A stretch of DNA of 64,000 nucleotides from CAUPWF01 sp963515125 (GTDB lineage: Bacteria > Bacillota > Clostridia > Lachnospirales > Lachnospiraceae): NCBI GenBank assembly GCA_052116865.1, contig JBQKKG010000004.1, positions 1 through 64,000 on the forward strand, read 5' to 3'. Shown here piece by piece: positions 42,874 through 51,820 of this stretch. A model generated the notes under the pieces. It was not told the origin of the DNA and made no database searches. It was given only the letters and a program-made list of their open reading frames with translations. Both the position numbers and the translations under genes were made by a program. Position 1 is the first letter of the stretch. Each line of letters starts with the position of its first letter.

Positions 42874-44649
42874 ATGTATTATTCAGAAGACATTGTAGAG
42901 GAAGTAAGGCTTAAAAATGACATTGTAGATGTAATTTCTGGATACGTAAGGTTACAAAAAAAAGGCAGTTCTTATTTTGGACTATGCCCATTTCATAATG
43001 AAAAGTCACCCTCTTTTTCCGTGAGTAGAGCTAAGCAGATGTATTATTGCTTTGGTTGTGGTGCTGGTGGGAATGTTTTTACATTTATCATGGAATATGA
43101 AAATTACTCCTTTAGTGAAGCTCTAAAGATGCTTGCAGATAGAGCTGGTGTTTCGTTACCAGAGATTGAGTATTCAAAAGAGGCAAGAGAAAAAGCAGAT
43201 TTGCGCAGTGCAATATTAGAAGTGAATAAATTAGCAGCTCAATATTTTTATACACAATTAAAAAGTCATAATGGCGAAATAGCGCATACATATCTTACAA
43301 AGAGGGAATTAAGTGAAGAAACGATTACACAATTTGGATTAGGATATTCTAATAAATATAGTGATGATTTGTATAAATATTTGAAATCCAAAAAGTATGG
43401 AGATGAATTGTTGCGCAAGGCAGGACTTGTCAATGTAGATGAGAAGAATGGAATTTATGATAAGTTTTGGAATCGAGTGATGTTTCCAATAATGGATGTG
43501 AATAATAGGGTGATTGGTTTTGGAGGACGAGTTATGGGAGAGGGAAAGCCGAAATACTTGAATTCTCCAGAAACAATCGTATTTGATAAAAGTCGCAATT
43601 TGTACGGGCTAAATCGTGCAAGGGTTTCGAGAAAATCTTACCTACTAATATGTGAGGGATATATGGATGTAATTGCATTGCATCAGGCTGGATTTCAAAA
43701 TGCAGTAGCCTCACTAGGAACTGCATTAACTTCAGGACATGCTTCGCTGATAAAGCGGTATGTAAATGAAGTATATTTAACTTATGATAGCGATGAAGCA
43801 GGAACGAAAGCGGCACTTCGTGCTATTCCGATATTAAGGGAAGCAGGCATTACCGCACGCGTGATTCGTATGGAACCTTATAAAGATCCTGATGAATTCA
43901 TTAAAAATTTAGGAGCAGAAGCATTTGAAGAGCGCATAGGGAAAGCTCGTAATGGATTTATGTTTGGATTGGAAGTGCTAGAGCATGATTATGAAATGCA
44001 AACTCCGGAGGGAAAGACGGACTTTTTTAATGAAGTAGCAAAAAGGCTAATGGGTTTTGAGGAAGAATTAGAGCGGAATAATTATATAGAAGCTGTTGCA
44101 GACGCTTATCATGTGGGATATGAAAGCCTAAAAAATTTAGTGAGTAAGATGGCTATTCAGACTGGACTAGCAAAACCGGTCAATCCTCCTAAGTCCACAT
44201 TAAATCGGGGGAAAAAGAAAGAGGATGGGAAATTAAAATCCCAGAAGATTTTACTAACTTGGTTGATTGATCAACCGTCATTATTTGAAGTAGTAAAGCA
44301 ATATATTCAGCCGATGGATTTTACAACGCCATTATATCAAGCGGTTGCACAGCTACTATATGAGCAATCAGAACTAGGGGAAGTAAATCCGGCAAAGGTG
44401 ATGAATTATTTTACCGATGAGGAAGAGCATCGTGAAGTAGCAAGTCTATTTCATACGAAGATTGAGGAACTTACTACGAGAGAAGAGCAGGAAAAAGCGA
44501 TTAAGGAAACTATTATAAGAGTCAAGAATAACAGCATAGATGTGGCAACAAAAATATTGGACCCAACAGATATCGTAGGGCTTCAAAAGTTGATGGAAGA
44601 CAAAAGAGCATTGCAAGACATACAGAAACTGCATATTTCTATCGATTAA
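42874..44649 (+). CDS. dnaG: DNA primase
   Basis: The protein has 591 residues. The zinc domain is CPFHNEKSPSFSVSRAKQMYYCFGCGAGGNVFTF (C-H-C-C). The core RNA polymerase domain follows, with NRVIGFGGRVMGEGKPKYLNSPET and the TOPRIM acidic motifs EGYMDVIALHQAG and YDSDEAGTKA. The C-terminal DnaB-binding region runs from about residue 440. It makes RNA primers. ATG 42874 has GTGGAGG five bases upstream; the earlier GTG at 42862 overlaps that site. Confidence 0.95.
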   Translation: MYYSEDIVEEVRLKNDIVDVISGYVRLQKKGSSYFGLCPFHNEKSPSFSVSRAKQMYYCFGCGAGGNVFTFIMEYENYSFSEALKMLADRAGVSLPEIEYSKEAREKADLRSAILEVNKLAAQYFYTQLKSHNGEIAHTYLTKRELSEETITQFGLGYSNKYSDDLYKYLKSKKYGDELLRKAGLVNVDEKNGIYDKFWNRVMFPIMDVNNRVIGFGGRVMGEGKPKYLNSPETIVFDKSRNLYGLNRARVSRKSYLLICEGYMDVIALHQAGFQNAVASLGTALTSGHASLIKRYVNEVYLTYDSDEAGTKAALRAIPILREAGITARVIRMEPYKDPDEFIKNLGAEAFEERIGKARNGFMFGLEVLEHDYEMQTPEGKTDFFNEVAKRLMGFEEELERNNYIEAVADAYHVGYESLKNLVSKMAIQTGLAKPVNPPKSTLNRGKKKEDGKLKSQKILLTWLIDQPSLFEVVKQYIQPMDFTTPLYQAVAQLLYEQSELGEVNPAKVMNYFTDEEEHREVASLFHTKIEELTTREEQEKAIKETIIRVKNNSIDVATKILDPTDIVGLQKLMEDKRALQDIQKLHISID

Positions 44650-44687
44650 GGATAAAATATAAACAAGTTATGGAAGGATGGGCCCAT

Positions 44688-45797
44688 ATGGAAGAGAACA
44701 TACTGAAATTTGAGGAAAAATTAAAAGAATTAGTAACGTTAGGTAAAAAGAAGAAAAGCATATTAGAGATACAAGAAATCAACGATTTTTTTGTAGATAT
44801 GGAATTAGAGACAGAGCAAATGGAGAAGGTATTTGAATACCTTGATGGCAATGGTATTGATGTGCTTCGAATTAATGATGATGATGACGATGACGATGTT
44901 GTCATTGTGATTAGTGAAGAAGATGAAGTCGATGTAGAAAAAATTGATCTTACAGTACCTGATGGAATCAGTATTGAAGACCCAGTCCGTATGTATCTAA
45001 AAGAAATAGGTAAAGTCCCACTTTTAAGTGCAGAAGAGGAGATTGAACTTGCACAACGTATGGAAGAAGGAGATGAGGAAGCAAAGAAACGTCTTGCTGA
45101 AGCAAATCTTCGTTTGGTTGTTAGTATTGCAAAGAGGTATGTGGGCCGTGGAATGTTGTTTCTAGATCTGATTCAAGAAGGAAACCTAGGTCTTATTAAG
45201 GCAGTTGAAAAATTTGATTATCACAAGGGGTATAAATTCAGTACGTATGCAACTTGGTGGATTCGTCAAGCCATAACCAGAGCGATTGCTGACCAAGCAA
45301 GAACAATCAGAATTCCAGTTCATATGGTGGAAACAATTAATAAATTGATTCGTGTCTCAAGACAGTTATTACAAGAACTAGGAAGAGAACCTATGCCAGA
45401 AGAAATTGCAGAAGAGTTAGATATGCCGGTAGAACGTGTAAGAGAAATATTGAAAATTTCTCAAGAACCAGTATCTTTAGAAACTCCTATTGGGGAGGAA
45501 GAGGATAGTCATTTAGGTGACTTTATACAAGATGACAATGTACCTGTGCCAGCAGAAGCCGCAGCGGCTACCTTGCTTAAAGAACAACTGGGGGAAGTTT
45601 TAGATACTTTAACAGAAAGAGAGCAGAAGGTTTTACGTTTGCGTTTTGGTATGAATGATGGTAGAGCTAGAACATTGGAAGAAGTAGGGAAAGAATTTGA
45701 TGTAACAAGAGAAAGAATTCGTCAGATAGAGGCGAAAGCACTACGCAAATTGCGTCATCCAAGTCGTAGCAGAAAGCTTAGAGATTACTTGGATTAG
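44688..45797 (+). CDS. rpoD: Primary sigma factor RpoD (SigA)
   Basis: The protein has 369 residues. Region 1.1 is followed by an acidic stretch with seven consecutive Asp (NDDDDDDDVV, residues 64-73). Region 1.2 begins DPVRMYLKEIGKVPLL. Region 2 has RLVVSIAKRYVGRGMLFLDLIQEGNLGLIKAVEKF and YATWWIRQAI. Region 4 has LRLRFGMNDGRARTLEEVGKEF and RERIRQIEAKALRKLRHP. It directs housekeeping transcription. ATG 44688 is at good distance from GGAAGGA; ATG 44670 overlaps that site. It follows dnaG in the macromolecular-synthesis order. Confidence 0.95.
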   Translation: MEENILKFEEKLKELVTLGKKKKSILEIQEINDFFVDMELETEQMEKVFEYLDGNGIDVLRINDDDDDDDVVIVISEEDEVDVEKIDLTVPDGISIEDPVRMYLKEIGKVPLLSAEEEIELAQRMEEGDEEAKKRLAEANLRLVVSIAKRYVGRGMLFLDLIQEGNLGLIKAVEKFDYHKGYKFSTYATWWIRQAITRAIADQARTIRIPVHMVETINKLIRVSRQLLQELGREPMPEEIAEELDMPVERVREILKISQEPVSLETPIGEEEDSHLGDFIQDDNVPVPAEAAAATLLKEQLGEVLDTLTEREQKVLRLRFGMNDGRARTLEEVGKEFDVTRERIRQIEAKALRKLRHPSRSRKLRDYLD

Positions 45798-45805
45798 GAG
45801 TGGGT

Positions 45806-46519
45806 ATGGAATTATCAAAGAGATTACAAGCGGTGGCTAATTTGGTGACAGAGGGATTATACGTAGCAGATATTGGTACCGATCATGGATATATTCCGAT
45901 TTACCTGATAGAGACAGAGAAAACACCAGGGGTTATTGCAATGGATATCAATCGAGGTCCATTAGCACGTGCCAAGGATCATGTAGCGAAATATCACCTG
46001 GAGAGTTACATAGAGACTAGATTATCTAATGGTTTAGACGCATTAGATAAAAATGAAGTTCAAAGTGTTATCATAGCAGGAATGGGAGGCGGATTGGTGA
46101 TTAGAATTCTGGAACAGGGGCGAGAATTGTGGCCATCCGTTCAAGAGTTTATCTTACAGCCGCAATCAGAACTTGCAAAAGTACGTACTTTTCTTGAGAC
46201 GCAGGGATTTCATTATATAGATGAAGATATGGTTTACGAGGATGGGAAGTATTATCCAATGATGAAAGTTACTCGAATTCAAGGAATGGGTCAAAAAAGA
46301 AATATATCATATCATGATGAAGAATTGTTATATGGGCCATTGCTTCTAGAAAAAAAGCATCCAGTGCTGCGTTCTTTCTTAGAAAAAGATATAACTGTAA
46401 AAGAACAGGTTTTACACTCTTTGGCTGATAAAAGAGGTCAACATATTGAAGAAAGACAGAAAGAATTGAGGGAAGAATTAGACCATGCAAAATATGCTTT
46501 GTGCAGATATCATAAATAA
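45806..46519 (+). CDS. trmK: tRNA (adenine-22 N1) methyltransferase TrmK
   Basis: This 237-residue class I SAM methyltransferase has LSKRLQAVANLVTEGLYVADIGTDHGYIPIYL (SAM loop DIGTDHGY), GVIAMDINRGPLARA, VIIAGMGGGLVIRIL, FILQPQSELAKVRTFL and a helical C-terminus. TrmK methylates A22 in the tRNA D-loop. ATG 45806 has GGAG five bases upstream; GTG 45800 is an alternative. It lies 8 bases after rpoD and overlaps the next gene by 35 bases. Confidence 0.92.
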   Translation: MELSKRLQAVANLVTEGLYVADIGTDHGYIPIYLIETEKTPGVIAMDINRGPLARAKDHVAKYHLESYIETRLSNGLDALDKNEVQSVIIAGMGGGLVIRILEQGRELWPSVQEFILQPQSELAKVRTFLETQGFHYIDEDMVYEDGKYYPMMKVTRIQGMGQKRNISYHDEELLYGPLLLEKKHPVLRSFLEKDITVKEQVLHSLADKRGQHIEERQKELREELDHAKYALCRYHK

Positions 46520-47276
46520 AATCGAATCTATATATCCAATAGAGTTAGCATGCGAATGGGATAACGTGGGATTGTTAGTAGGTAGAACTGATAAAGAAGT
46601 GAAACGCATTTATATTGCATTAGATGCATCTAAAGAAGTGATAGAGCGTGCAATCAGTGAAAAGGCTGATATGTTAATTACGCATCATCCATTGATTTTT
46701 AGTCCCTTAAAAAAGCTGACGAATGAGGAGTTTGTAGGGAGTCGTGTTGTGGCATTATTGCAGCACGACATTTCTTATTATGCAATGCATACGAATTACG
46801 ATGTAAAAAGGATGGCAGCGTTAGCCAGTGATATGCTGAGTTTAGAACAAACGGAAGTATTACAAGTGACAACGATTGAATTTGGAAAAGAAGAAGGAAT
46901 AGGGAAAATTGGTAGATTACCATATCCTGTATCTTTAGAGGAATGTTGTCATATAGTAAAAGAGAAGTTCGATTTATCCTATGTTAAAGTGTTCGGAAAG
47001 TTTGATGATACTATTTTGAGAATAGCAATAGTTCCTGGTTCAGGAAAGAGTGCGATAGATACTGCAATATCTATGAAAGCAGATGTGTTAATTACAGGAG
47101 ATATTGATCATCATTCTGGGATTGATGCAATTGCACGTGGGTTGTGCATTATTGATGCAGGACATTACGGAATTGAACATATATTTATGGAGGACATAGC
47201 CAGATTTTGTAGAAGCGAGTTTTCTCATATTAAGACGATAACAGAAATGCTGCAACAACCATTTCATATAATATAA
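46485..47276 (+). CDS. Nif3-like dinuclear metal-centre protein
   Basis: This 263-residue Nif3/YqfO/YbgI family protein has LACEWDNVGLLVG, DMLITHHPLIFSPLK with the HHP metal ligands, YAMHTNYD, ITGDIDHHSGIDAIARGLCIIDAGHYGIEH with further His and Glu ligands. The family forms toroidal hexamers with two metals. Proposed roles include GTP cyclohydrolase-like activity, but none is settled. It is consistently found next to trmK in Firmicutes. It lacks the long central insertion of B. subtilis YqfO. Confidence 0.92.
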   Translation: MQNMLCADIINKIESIYPIELACEWDNVGLLVGRTDKEVKRIYIALDASKEVIERAISEKADMLITHHPLIFSPLKKLTNEEFVGSRVVALLQHDISYYAMHTNYDVKRMAALASDMLSLEQTEVLQVTTIEFGKEEGIGKIGRLPYPVSLEECCHIVKEKFDLSYVKVFGKFDDTILRIAIVPGSGKSAIDTAISMKADVLITGDIDHHSGIDAIARGLCIIDAGHYGIEHIFMEDIARFCRSEFSHIKTITEMLQQPFHII

Positions 47277-47304
47277 TAATAAAAGAAAAGTAAGGGGGAC
47301 TAAT

Positions 47305-48972
47305 GTGGAACAGGCAATGTGTAAAGTAAAAGTGGAAGATGAGGTTAGACAATATGAAGTGGGCACCTCTTATGAAAAAATTGCAGAAGATTTTCAGGAG
47401 AACTACGAAAATGATATTGTCTTAGTATTTGTCAATGCGCGATTGCAGGAGTTAAATAAAACCCTTGTTTCTGATTGTGACATTTGCTTTGTAACTACAG
47501 CAGATCCAATTGGGCATAAGACCTACAAAAGAAGTATGAGTTTCATGTTGGTGAAGGCCATTTATGATGTAGGTGGTCATGATATGATTGAAAAAGTACG
47601 TATTTTATATTCTGTAAGTCAAGGATTCTATTGTACAATACAAGGAGGATTGCATTTAGACCAAGCATTCCTTGAGCGTGTGAAAAAACGGATGAATCAG
47701 ATGGTTGACATGGAATTACCGATTAATAAAAGAAGCGTCCATACATCTGAAGCTATTGAACTATTTAAACGACACGGTATGAAAGATAAGGAACGATTAT
47801 TTGAGTACCGCCGGGTGTCAAAAGTAAATATTTATAGTATGAATGAATTCGAAGATTATAATTATGGATACATGGTACCCAATGCAAAATATTTAAAATA
47901 CTTTAATTTGTTTTTATATGATGAAGGGCTTGTAATACAGATGCCGACTCGTAAGGAACCGAAGATAGTCCCACCGTTTGAACCACGTCACAAGTTATTT
48001 CAAGTGTTAAAAGAATCGACTGCATGGGGAGATATGCAGCATGTAGAGACGGTAGGTGCATTAGATGATCGTATTACTAAGACGGACTTTCGGGAGATTG
48101 TGTTAGTACAGGAGGCCTTGCAAGAGAAAAAAATCGCGGAAATAGCAAGTACAATTGCCGCTCAAAAAAGCAAGAAATTTATTCTAATCGCAGGCCCATC
48201 ATCTTCAGGAAAGACTACATTTTCACATAGACTATCTGTGCAATTGCAAGTAAATGGATTGTCTCCGCATCCGATTGCAGTGGATAATTATTTTGTGGAA
48301 CGGGAAAAAACACCAAAGGATGAAGATGGAAATTACAATTTTGAATGTATTGAAGCAATTGATGTGGATCAATTTAATAAAGATTTGAAGGAATTATTAG
48401 AAGGGAAAGAAGTTTTATTACCAACTTTTAATTTCAAAACGGGTAAAAGGGAATATTCAGGTAAGCCTAAGAAGTTGGGTGAGCAAGATGTGCTTGTAAT
48501 TGAGGGAATCCACTGTTTGAATGATATTTTGACTCATGATTTGCCACGGGAAAATAAGTTTAAGATTTATATAAGTGCGTTAACTCAGTTGAATATAGAT
48601 GAACATAATCGAATTCCGACTACAGATGGTAGGTTAATCCGTCGACTAGTACGAGATGCTAGGACGCGAGGAACTTCTGGACAACAGACCATTGCTATGT
48701 GGCCGTCAGTAAGAAGAGGAGAAGAGGAGAATATATTTCCGTTCCAAGAAGAAGCAGATGTTATGTTTAATTCAGCACTTATTTATGAATTGGCAGTACT
48801 AAAACAATATGCCGAACCGATTCTTTTTGGAATTGACAAATCTTGTTCAGAATATGTTGAGGCAAAACGTCTATTAAAATTTTTAGATTATTTTGTGGGA
48901 GTGGGAAGTGAGTATGTGCCAATGAATTCACTGTTAAGAGAATTCATTGGTGGAGGCTGTTTTCACGTATAA
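47305..48972 (+). CDS. Nucleoside (uridine-like) kinase with TGS/ThrRS-like N-terminus
   Basis: The protein has 555 residues. The N-terminal half resembles the TGS and second additional domain of threonyl-tRNA synthetase (YEVGTSYEKIAEDFQENYENDIVLVFVNARLQELNK, with PIGHKTYKRSMSFMLVKA). The C-terminal half (from about residue 285) is a P-loop phosphoribulokinase/uridine-kinase domain with AGPSSSGKTTFSHRLSVQL, VDNYFVEREKTP and VIEGIHCLND. It probably phosphorylates a nucleoside; the role of the synthetase-like half is unknown. The start is GTG 47305 after AAGGGGG. Confidence 0.87.
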   Translation: MEQAMCKVKVEDEVRQYEVGTSYEKIAEDFQENYENDIVLVFVNARLQELNKTLVSDCDICFVTTADPIGHKTYKRSMSFMLVKAIYDVGGHDMIEKVRILYSVSQGFYCTIQGGLHLDQAFLERVKKRMNQMVDMELPINKRSVHTSEAIELFKRHGMKDKERLFEYRRVSKVNIYSMNEFEDYNYGYMVPNAKYLKYFNLFLYDEGLVIQMPTRKEPKIVPPFEPRHKLFQVLKESTAWGDMQHVETVGALDDRITKTDFREIVLVQEALQEKKIAEIASTIAAQKSKKFILIAGPSSSGKTTFSHRLSVQLQVNGLSPHPIAVDNYFVEREKTPKDEDGNYNFECIEAIDVDQFNKDLKELLEGKEVLLPTFNFKTGKREYSGKPKKLGEQDVLVIEGIHCLNDILTHDLPRENKFKIYISALTQLNIDEHNRIPTTDGRLIRRLVRDARTRGTSGQQTIAMWPSVRRGEEENIFPFQEEADVMFNSALIYELAVLKQYAEPILFGIDKSCSEYVEAKRLLKFLDYFVGVGSEYVPMNSLLREFIGGGCFHV

Positions 48973-48973
48973 T

Positions 48974-49019
48974 AAAAAAAGATGTCTACAATAGCCAATG
49001 GTTATTGTAGACATCTTTT
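48974..49019. terminator. Bidirectional terminator overlapping the rluA stop
   Basis: AAAGATGTCTACAATA and its exact complement form a stem of about 16 bp around GCCAATGG-like sequence, with A and T tracts at either side. The minus-strand pseudouridine synthase gene ends inside the right arm, so its last codons are part of the hairpin. Confidence 0.9.
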
Positions 49020-49913
49020 CATATCATCAGGAAGTGGAGCAGAGAATACCAAAGGTTTTTTTGTGATGGGATGAATAAAAGAAAGCTTATGGGAATGCAG
49101 TGCTTGGCGAGTTATCTTCTTGTAGTCTGGATTATAAAGAAAATCGCCGGGTAAGGGGTGCCCGATATGCTTCATATGAACACGTATCTGGTGCGTGCGT
49201 CCAGTTTCCAAAGTGACGGAGACCAATTTGTAATTGGGGACGGGGGCAATGCACATTGCCCCCGTCCCCAATTGACAATCAACCTGTCCCCAATGGGTGA
49301 TAGCCCTGTCCCCAGCATGATAATCTATGCAACGTTCAATTGTGGAGCCAGGCAGTCTGCCAATTGGAGCATCGATAGTGCCAGATGGTGAAATATCTCC
49401 AGTTACAATGGCTAGATATTCACGGTGAATTTGGCGATTGGCGACCATGGTAGAAAGCAAAGAGGCACTATAAGCGTGTTTTGCAATTATCAAAAGGCCG
49501 GTAGTGTCTCGATCTAGTCGATTGATACAACGATATACAAATGTTTCTCCTTTGGTTTGAAAATAATATGCCACAGCATTTGCTAATGTATTATCATAAT
49601 TTCCTTGTGAAGGATGAATTGGCATATTAGAAGGTTTGTTTATAATCATGAGATCTTCATCCTCATATACAACATCAAGCGGAAAGGCAATTGGAATTAT
49701 GTGTTCCGATGATTGTTCTTCCGTTAAGGTAATGGTTAGAATATCCCCAATTGTAAGCGGCTCACTGACACGTGCCCAAATCCCGTTTTTTAAAATTCCA
49801 TGAGTTGTTTTTTTTAGGCTTGTAATAATGACACGAGAATATCCTAGACTTTTTAAAAAGTCTAGGATATTCATTGTGTCATGTGTAATATGATAGTTAA
49901 AAATTCGTTTCAT
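49002..49913 (-). CDS. RluA family rRNA pseudouridine synthase with an in-frame palindrome insert
   Basis: The protein has 303 residues. Catalytic motif CINRLDRDTTGLLIIAK contains the Asp, and the other RluA blocks are VVYEDEDLMIINKPSNMPIHPS, YLAIVTGDISPSGTIDAPIGR, TLETGRTHQIRVHMKHIGHPLPGD and HSHKLSFIHP. Between AITHW and NYKLVSV, where relatives have about six residues, this protein has about 18 (includes QLGTGAMCIAPVPN). These are encoded by a 42-bp GC-rich palindrome. It makes pseudouridine in rRNA or tRNA; the target site is unknown. GAAGGAACC precedes ATG 49913. It follows potCD by 23 bases. Confidence 0.87.
   Translation of the reverse strand: MKRIFNYHITHDTMNILDFLKSLGYSRVIITSLKKTTHGILKNGIWARVSEPLTIGDILTITLTEEQSSEHIIPIAFPLDVVYEDEDLMIINKPSNMPIHPSQGNYDNTLANAVAYYFQTKGETFVYRCINRLDRDTTGLLIIAKHAYSASLLSTMVANRQIHREYLAIVTGDISPSGTIDAPIGRLPGSTIERCIDYHAGDRAITHWGQVDCQLGTGAMCIAPVPNYKLVSVTLETGRTHQIRVHMKHIGHPLPGDFLYNPDYKKITRQALHSHKLSFIHPITKKPLVFSAPLPDDMKRCLQ
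49232..49313. repeat. REP/BIME-like GC-rich palindrome and GTCCCC repeats within rluA
   Basis: Bases 49232-49251 and 49254-49273 are exact 20-bp inverted arms around CA (outer AATTGGGGACGG, inner GGGCAATG). CCYGTCCCC recurs at 49261, 49283 and 49305, exactly 22 bp apart each time. The segment is clearly GC-richer than its surroundings. Short GGGGAC palindromes of this type resemble the REP elements mobilised by RAYT transposases. No RAYT gene is in the window. All of it is translated as part of the pseudouridine synthase. Confidence 0.8.
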
Positions 49914-49936
49914 AGATGGTGGTTCCTTCTCATAAA

Positions 49937-51820
49937 CTATTTTGATTTTACTTCACGCCAAAGACTGTTGTAGAGCATATCATTTTTATCACCTAAAAAC
50001 TGAAAAGTTTCACATTTAGCTAAATCTTCTGGATTAGGAAATGCCACTTTACTTTCTTTGAGCAAAGGATCTTCGATTAAAGCTCTAGCTCCTGTATTAG
50101 GTGTTGAATAAGTGATATAATCAAAGTTCATTTTGGCAATATCTGGACGACATAAGAAGTTAATGAAAGCTTCAGCATTATCCTTATTCTTTGCATTTTT
50201 AGGAATGACCCAAGAATCAATCCATACATTGGATCCTTCTTTGGGTATTATATATTCTAGATTTGGATTCTCCCATTGGGTATAAATAGCTTCACCGGAG
50301 TAGATGACGCCAATGGCAGCCTCATTTCCTATCATTTTATCGCGTACTTGATCAATTACATAGGCTTGCACAAGTGGTTTTTGTTGAATTAAAAGATTTT
50401 TTGCTTCTTCCAATTCATCTAAATCTGTGGAGTTTAAGGAATATCCTAAGTACTTTAAAGTGATACCAAAAGCATCTCGAACACTATCTTGCATTAGAAT
50501 ATTATCTTTATATTTTTCATCCCAAAGGATAGACCAACTATCGATAGGTTCATCTACCATGGTTTTGTTATATAAGATACCAACAGTTCCCCAGCAATAT
50601 GGAACGGAATATTTATTTTCTGAATCAAATTGCTTAGATTGCTCCAAATAAGTTGGGTCAATATTTTTGATGTTTGGAATCTTTGTATAATCTAATTCTT
50701 CCAATAGGTTATTTTCAATCATACGTTGTATCATGTAGTCAGATGGGCAAACGACATCATATGCAATGGCGCCGGACTGAATCTTAGGATACATAATTTC
50801 ATTTGTTTCAAATTCTTCATATACAACACTAATACCAGTTTCTTCCTCGAAAAGAGATAACACTTCGGGGTCCATATATTCCCCCCAATTATAGACGATG
50901 ACTTGGTTATTGTTCATCACTCTGTCTTGCGAACCGTAGAAGATACCACCGGCAATTATAATAACACCAATCGCGATCGGTATTATCCTTCGAAGGATAA
51001 TGCGGGTAGTGTTTTTGTGTGCTGATGGAAGAGAAGAAGACTTGCGAGGACTCTTTTTTTCGTCTGGTGTTGTGTTAATTAAAATCAGTAAAATAAGTAC
51101 TGAGACAAAAAGTAATGTAGAGAGTGCATACATTTCTGGTTTAATTCCCTTTCTTACTTCACTGTATATCTTGGTTGAAAGTGTATCAACACCGGGACCT
51201 TTTGTAAAGTGAGTAATTACAAAATCATCTAATGACATAGTAAAGGCTAGTAAAAATCCCGAAAAAACTCCAGGTAGTATATCTGGGAAGACTACCTTGA
51301 AAAACGCATAAATAGGTGAGGCACCTAAATCCAATGCAGCTTCATAGGTACTCCTGTTTGTTTGTTTTAATTTAGGCATAACACTAAGTATTACGTAAGG
51401 TATGTTAAAAGTTATATGTGCAAATAAAATAGTTGTAAATCCTAAAGAAAAGCGACAAGCAACAAATAGTAACATCAAAGAGATACCAGTTACAATATCA
51501 GCATTTAGCATAGGTATATTTGTAATACCAAGCATAGTAGTGCGAAATTTCCTACGCATACTTTGAATTCCAATAGAAGCTGCAGTTCCGATAAGAGTGG
51601 CTATGAAAGCAGAAAGTAGTGCTATAATCAATGTTGTATAAAGCGCATTCATAATTTGCTCATTCTGGAAGAGTGAAATATACCATTTACCTGTAAAACC
51701 ACCCCATTTAGCGCGTGTTTTTGAATTATTAAAAGACAACACAACTAACGTTATGATTGGGGCATATAAGAGAATAAATATAAGCCCTAAATATATTTTT
51801 TGTAATGTATTTTTTATCAA
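49937..51820 (-). CDS. potCD: Fused spermidine/putrescine permease and binding protein (PotC-PotD)
   Basis: The protein has 627 residues. Residues 1-260 are a PotC-type permease with six membrane segments and the ATPase-docking EAA loop (EAALDLGASPIYAFFKVVFPDILPGVFSGFLLAFTMSLDDFVITHF). A Ser/Lys-rich linker and one more membrane segment (about 277-296) lead to a PotD-type solute-binding domain at 310-627 (VYNWGEYMDPEVLSLFEEETGI, YDVVCPSDYMIQRM, IYSGEAIYTQWENPNLEYIIPKEGSNVWIDSW). The fusion replaces a lipoprotein anchor. It imports polyamines with PotA and PotB, and overlaps potB by 4 bases. Confidence 0.93.
   Translation of the reverse strand: MIKNTLQKIYLGLIFILLYAPIITLVVLSFNNSKTRAKWGGFTGKWYISLFQNEQIMNALYTTLIIALLSAFIATLIGTAASIGIQSMRRKFRTTMLGITNIPMLNADIVTGISLMLLFVACRFSLGFTTILFAHITFNIPYVILSVMPKLKQTNRSTYEAALDLGASPIYAFFKVVFPDILPGVFSGFLLAFTMSLDDFVITHFTKGPGVDTLSTKIYSEVRKGIKPEMYALSTLLFVSVLILLILINTTPDEKKSPRKSSSLPSAHKNTTRIILRRIIPIAIGVIIIAGGIFYGSQDRVMNNNQVIVYNWGEYMDPEVLSLFEEETGISVVYEEFETNEIMYPKIQSGAIAYDVVCPSDYMIQRMIENNLLEELDYTKIPNIKNIDPTYLEQSKQFDSENKYSVPYCWGTVGILYNKTMVDEPIDSWSILWDEKYKDNILMQDSVRDAFGITLKYLGYSLNSTDLDELEEAKNLLIQQKPLVQAYVIDQVRDKMIGNEAAIGVIYSGEAIYTQWENPNLEYIIPKEGSNVWIDSWVIPKNAKNKDNAEAFINFLCRPDIAKMNFDYITYSTPNTGARALIEDPLLKESKVAFPNPEDLAKCETFQFLGDKNDMLYNSLWREVKSK

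Noticed and set aside
49261..49313. 22-bp GTCCCC steps considered as a CRISPR or regulator-binding array
   Set aside because: The repeat core is 9 bp, the steps are within coding sequence and attached to a palindrome, which fits a REP-like element better.
49158..49391. 77-codon plus-strand frame over the GC-rich palindrome
   Set aside because: It is antisense to rluA and arises from the palindrome; no start signals.
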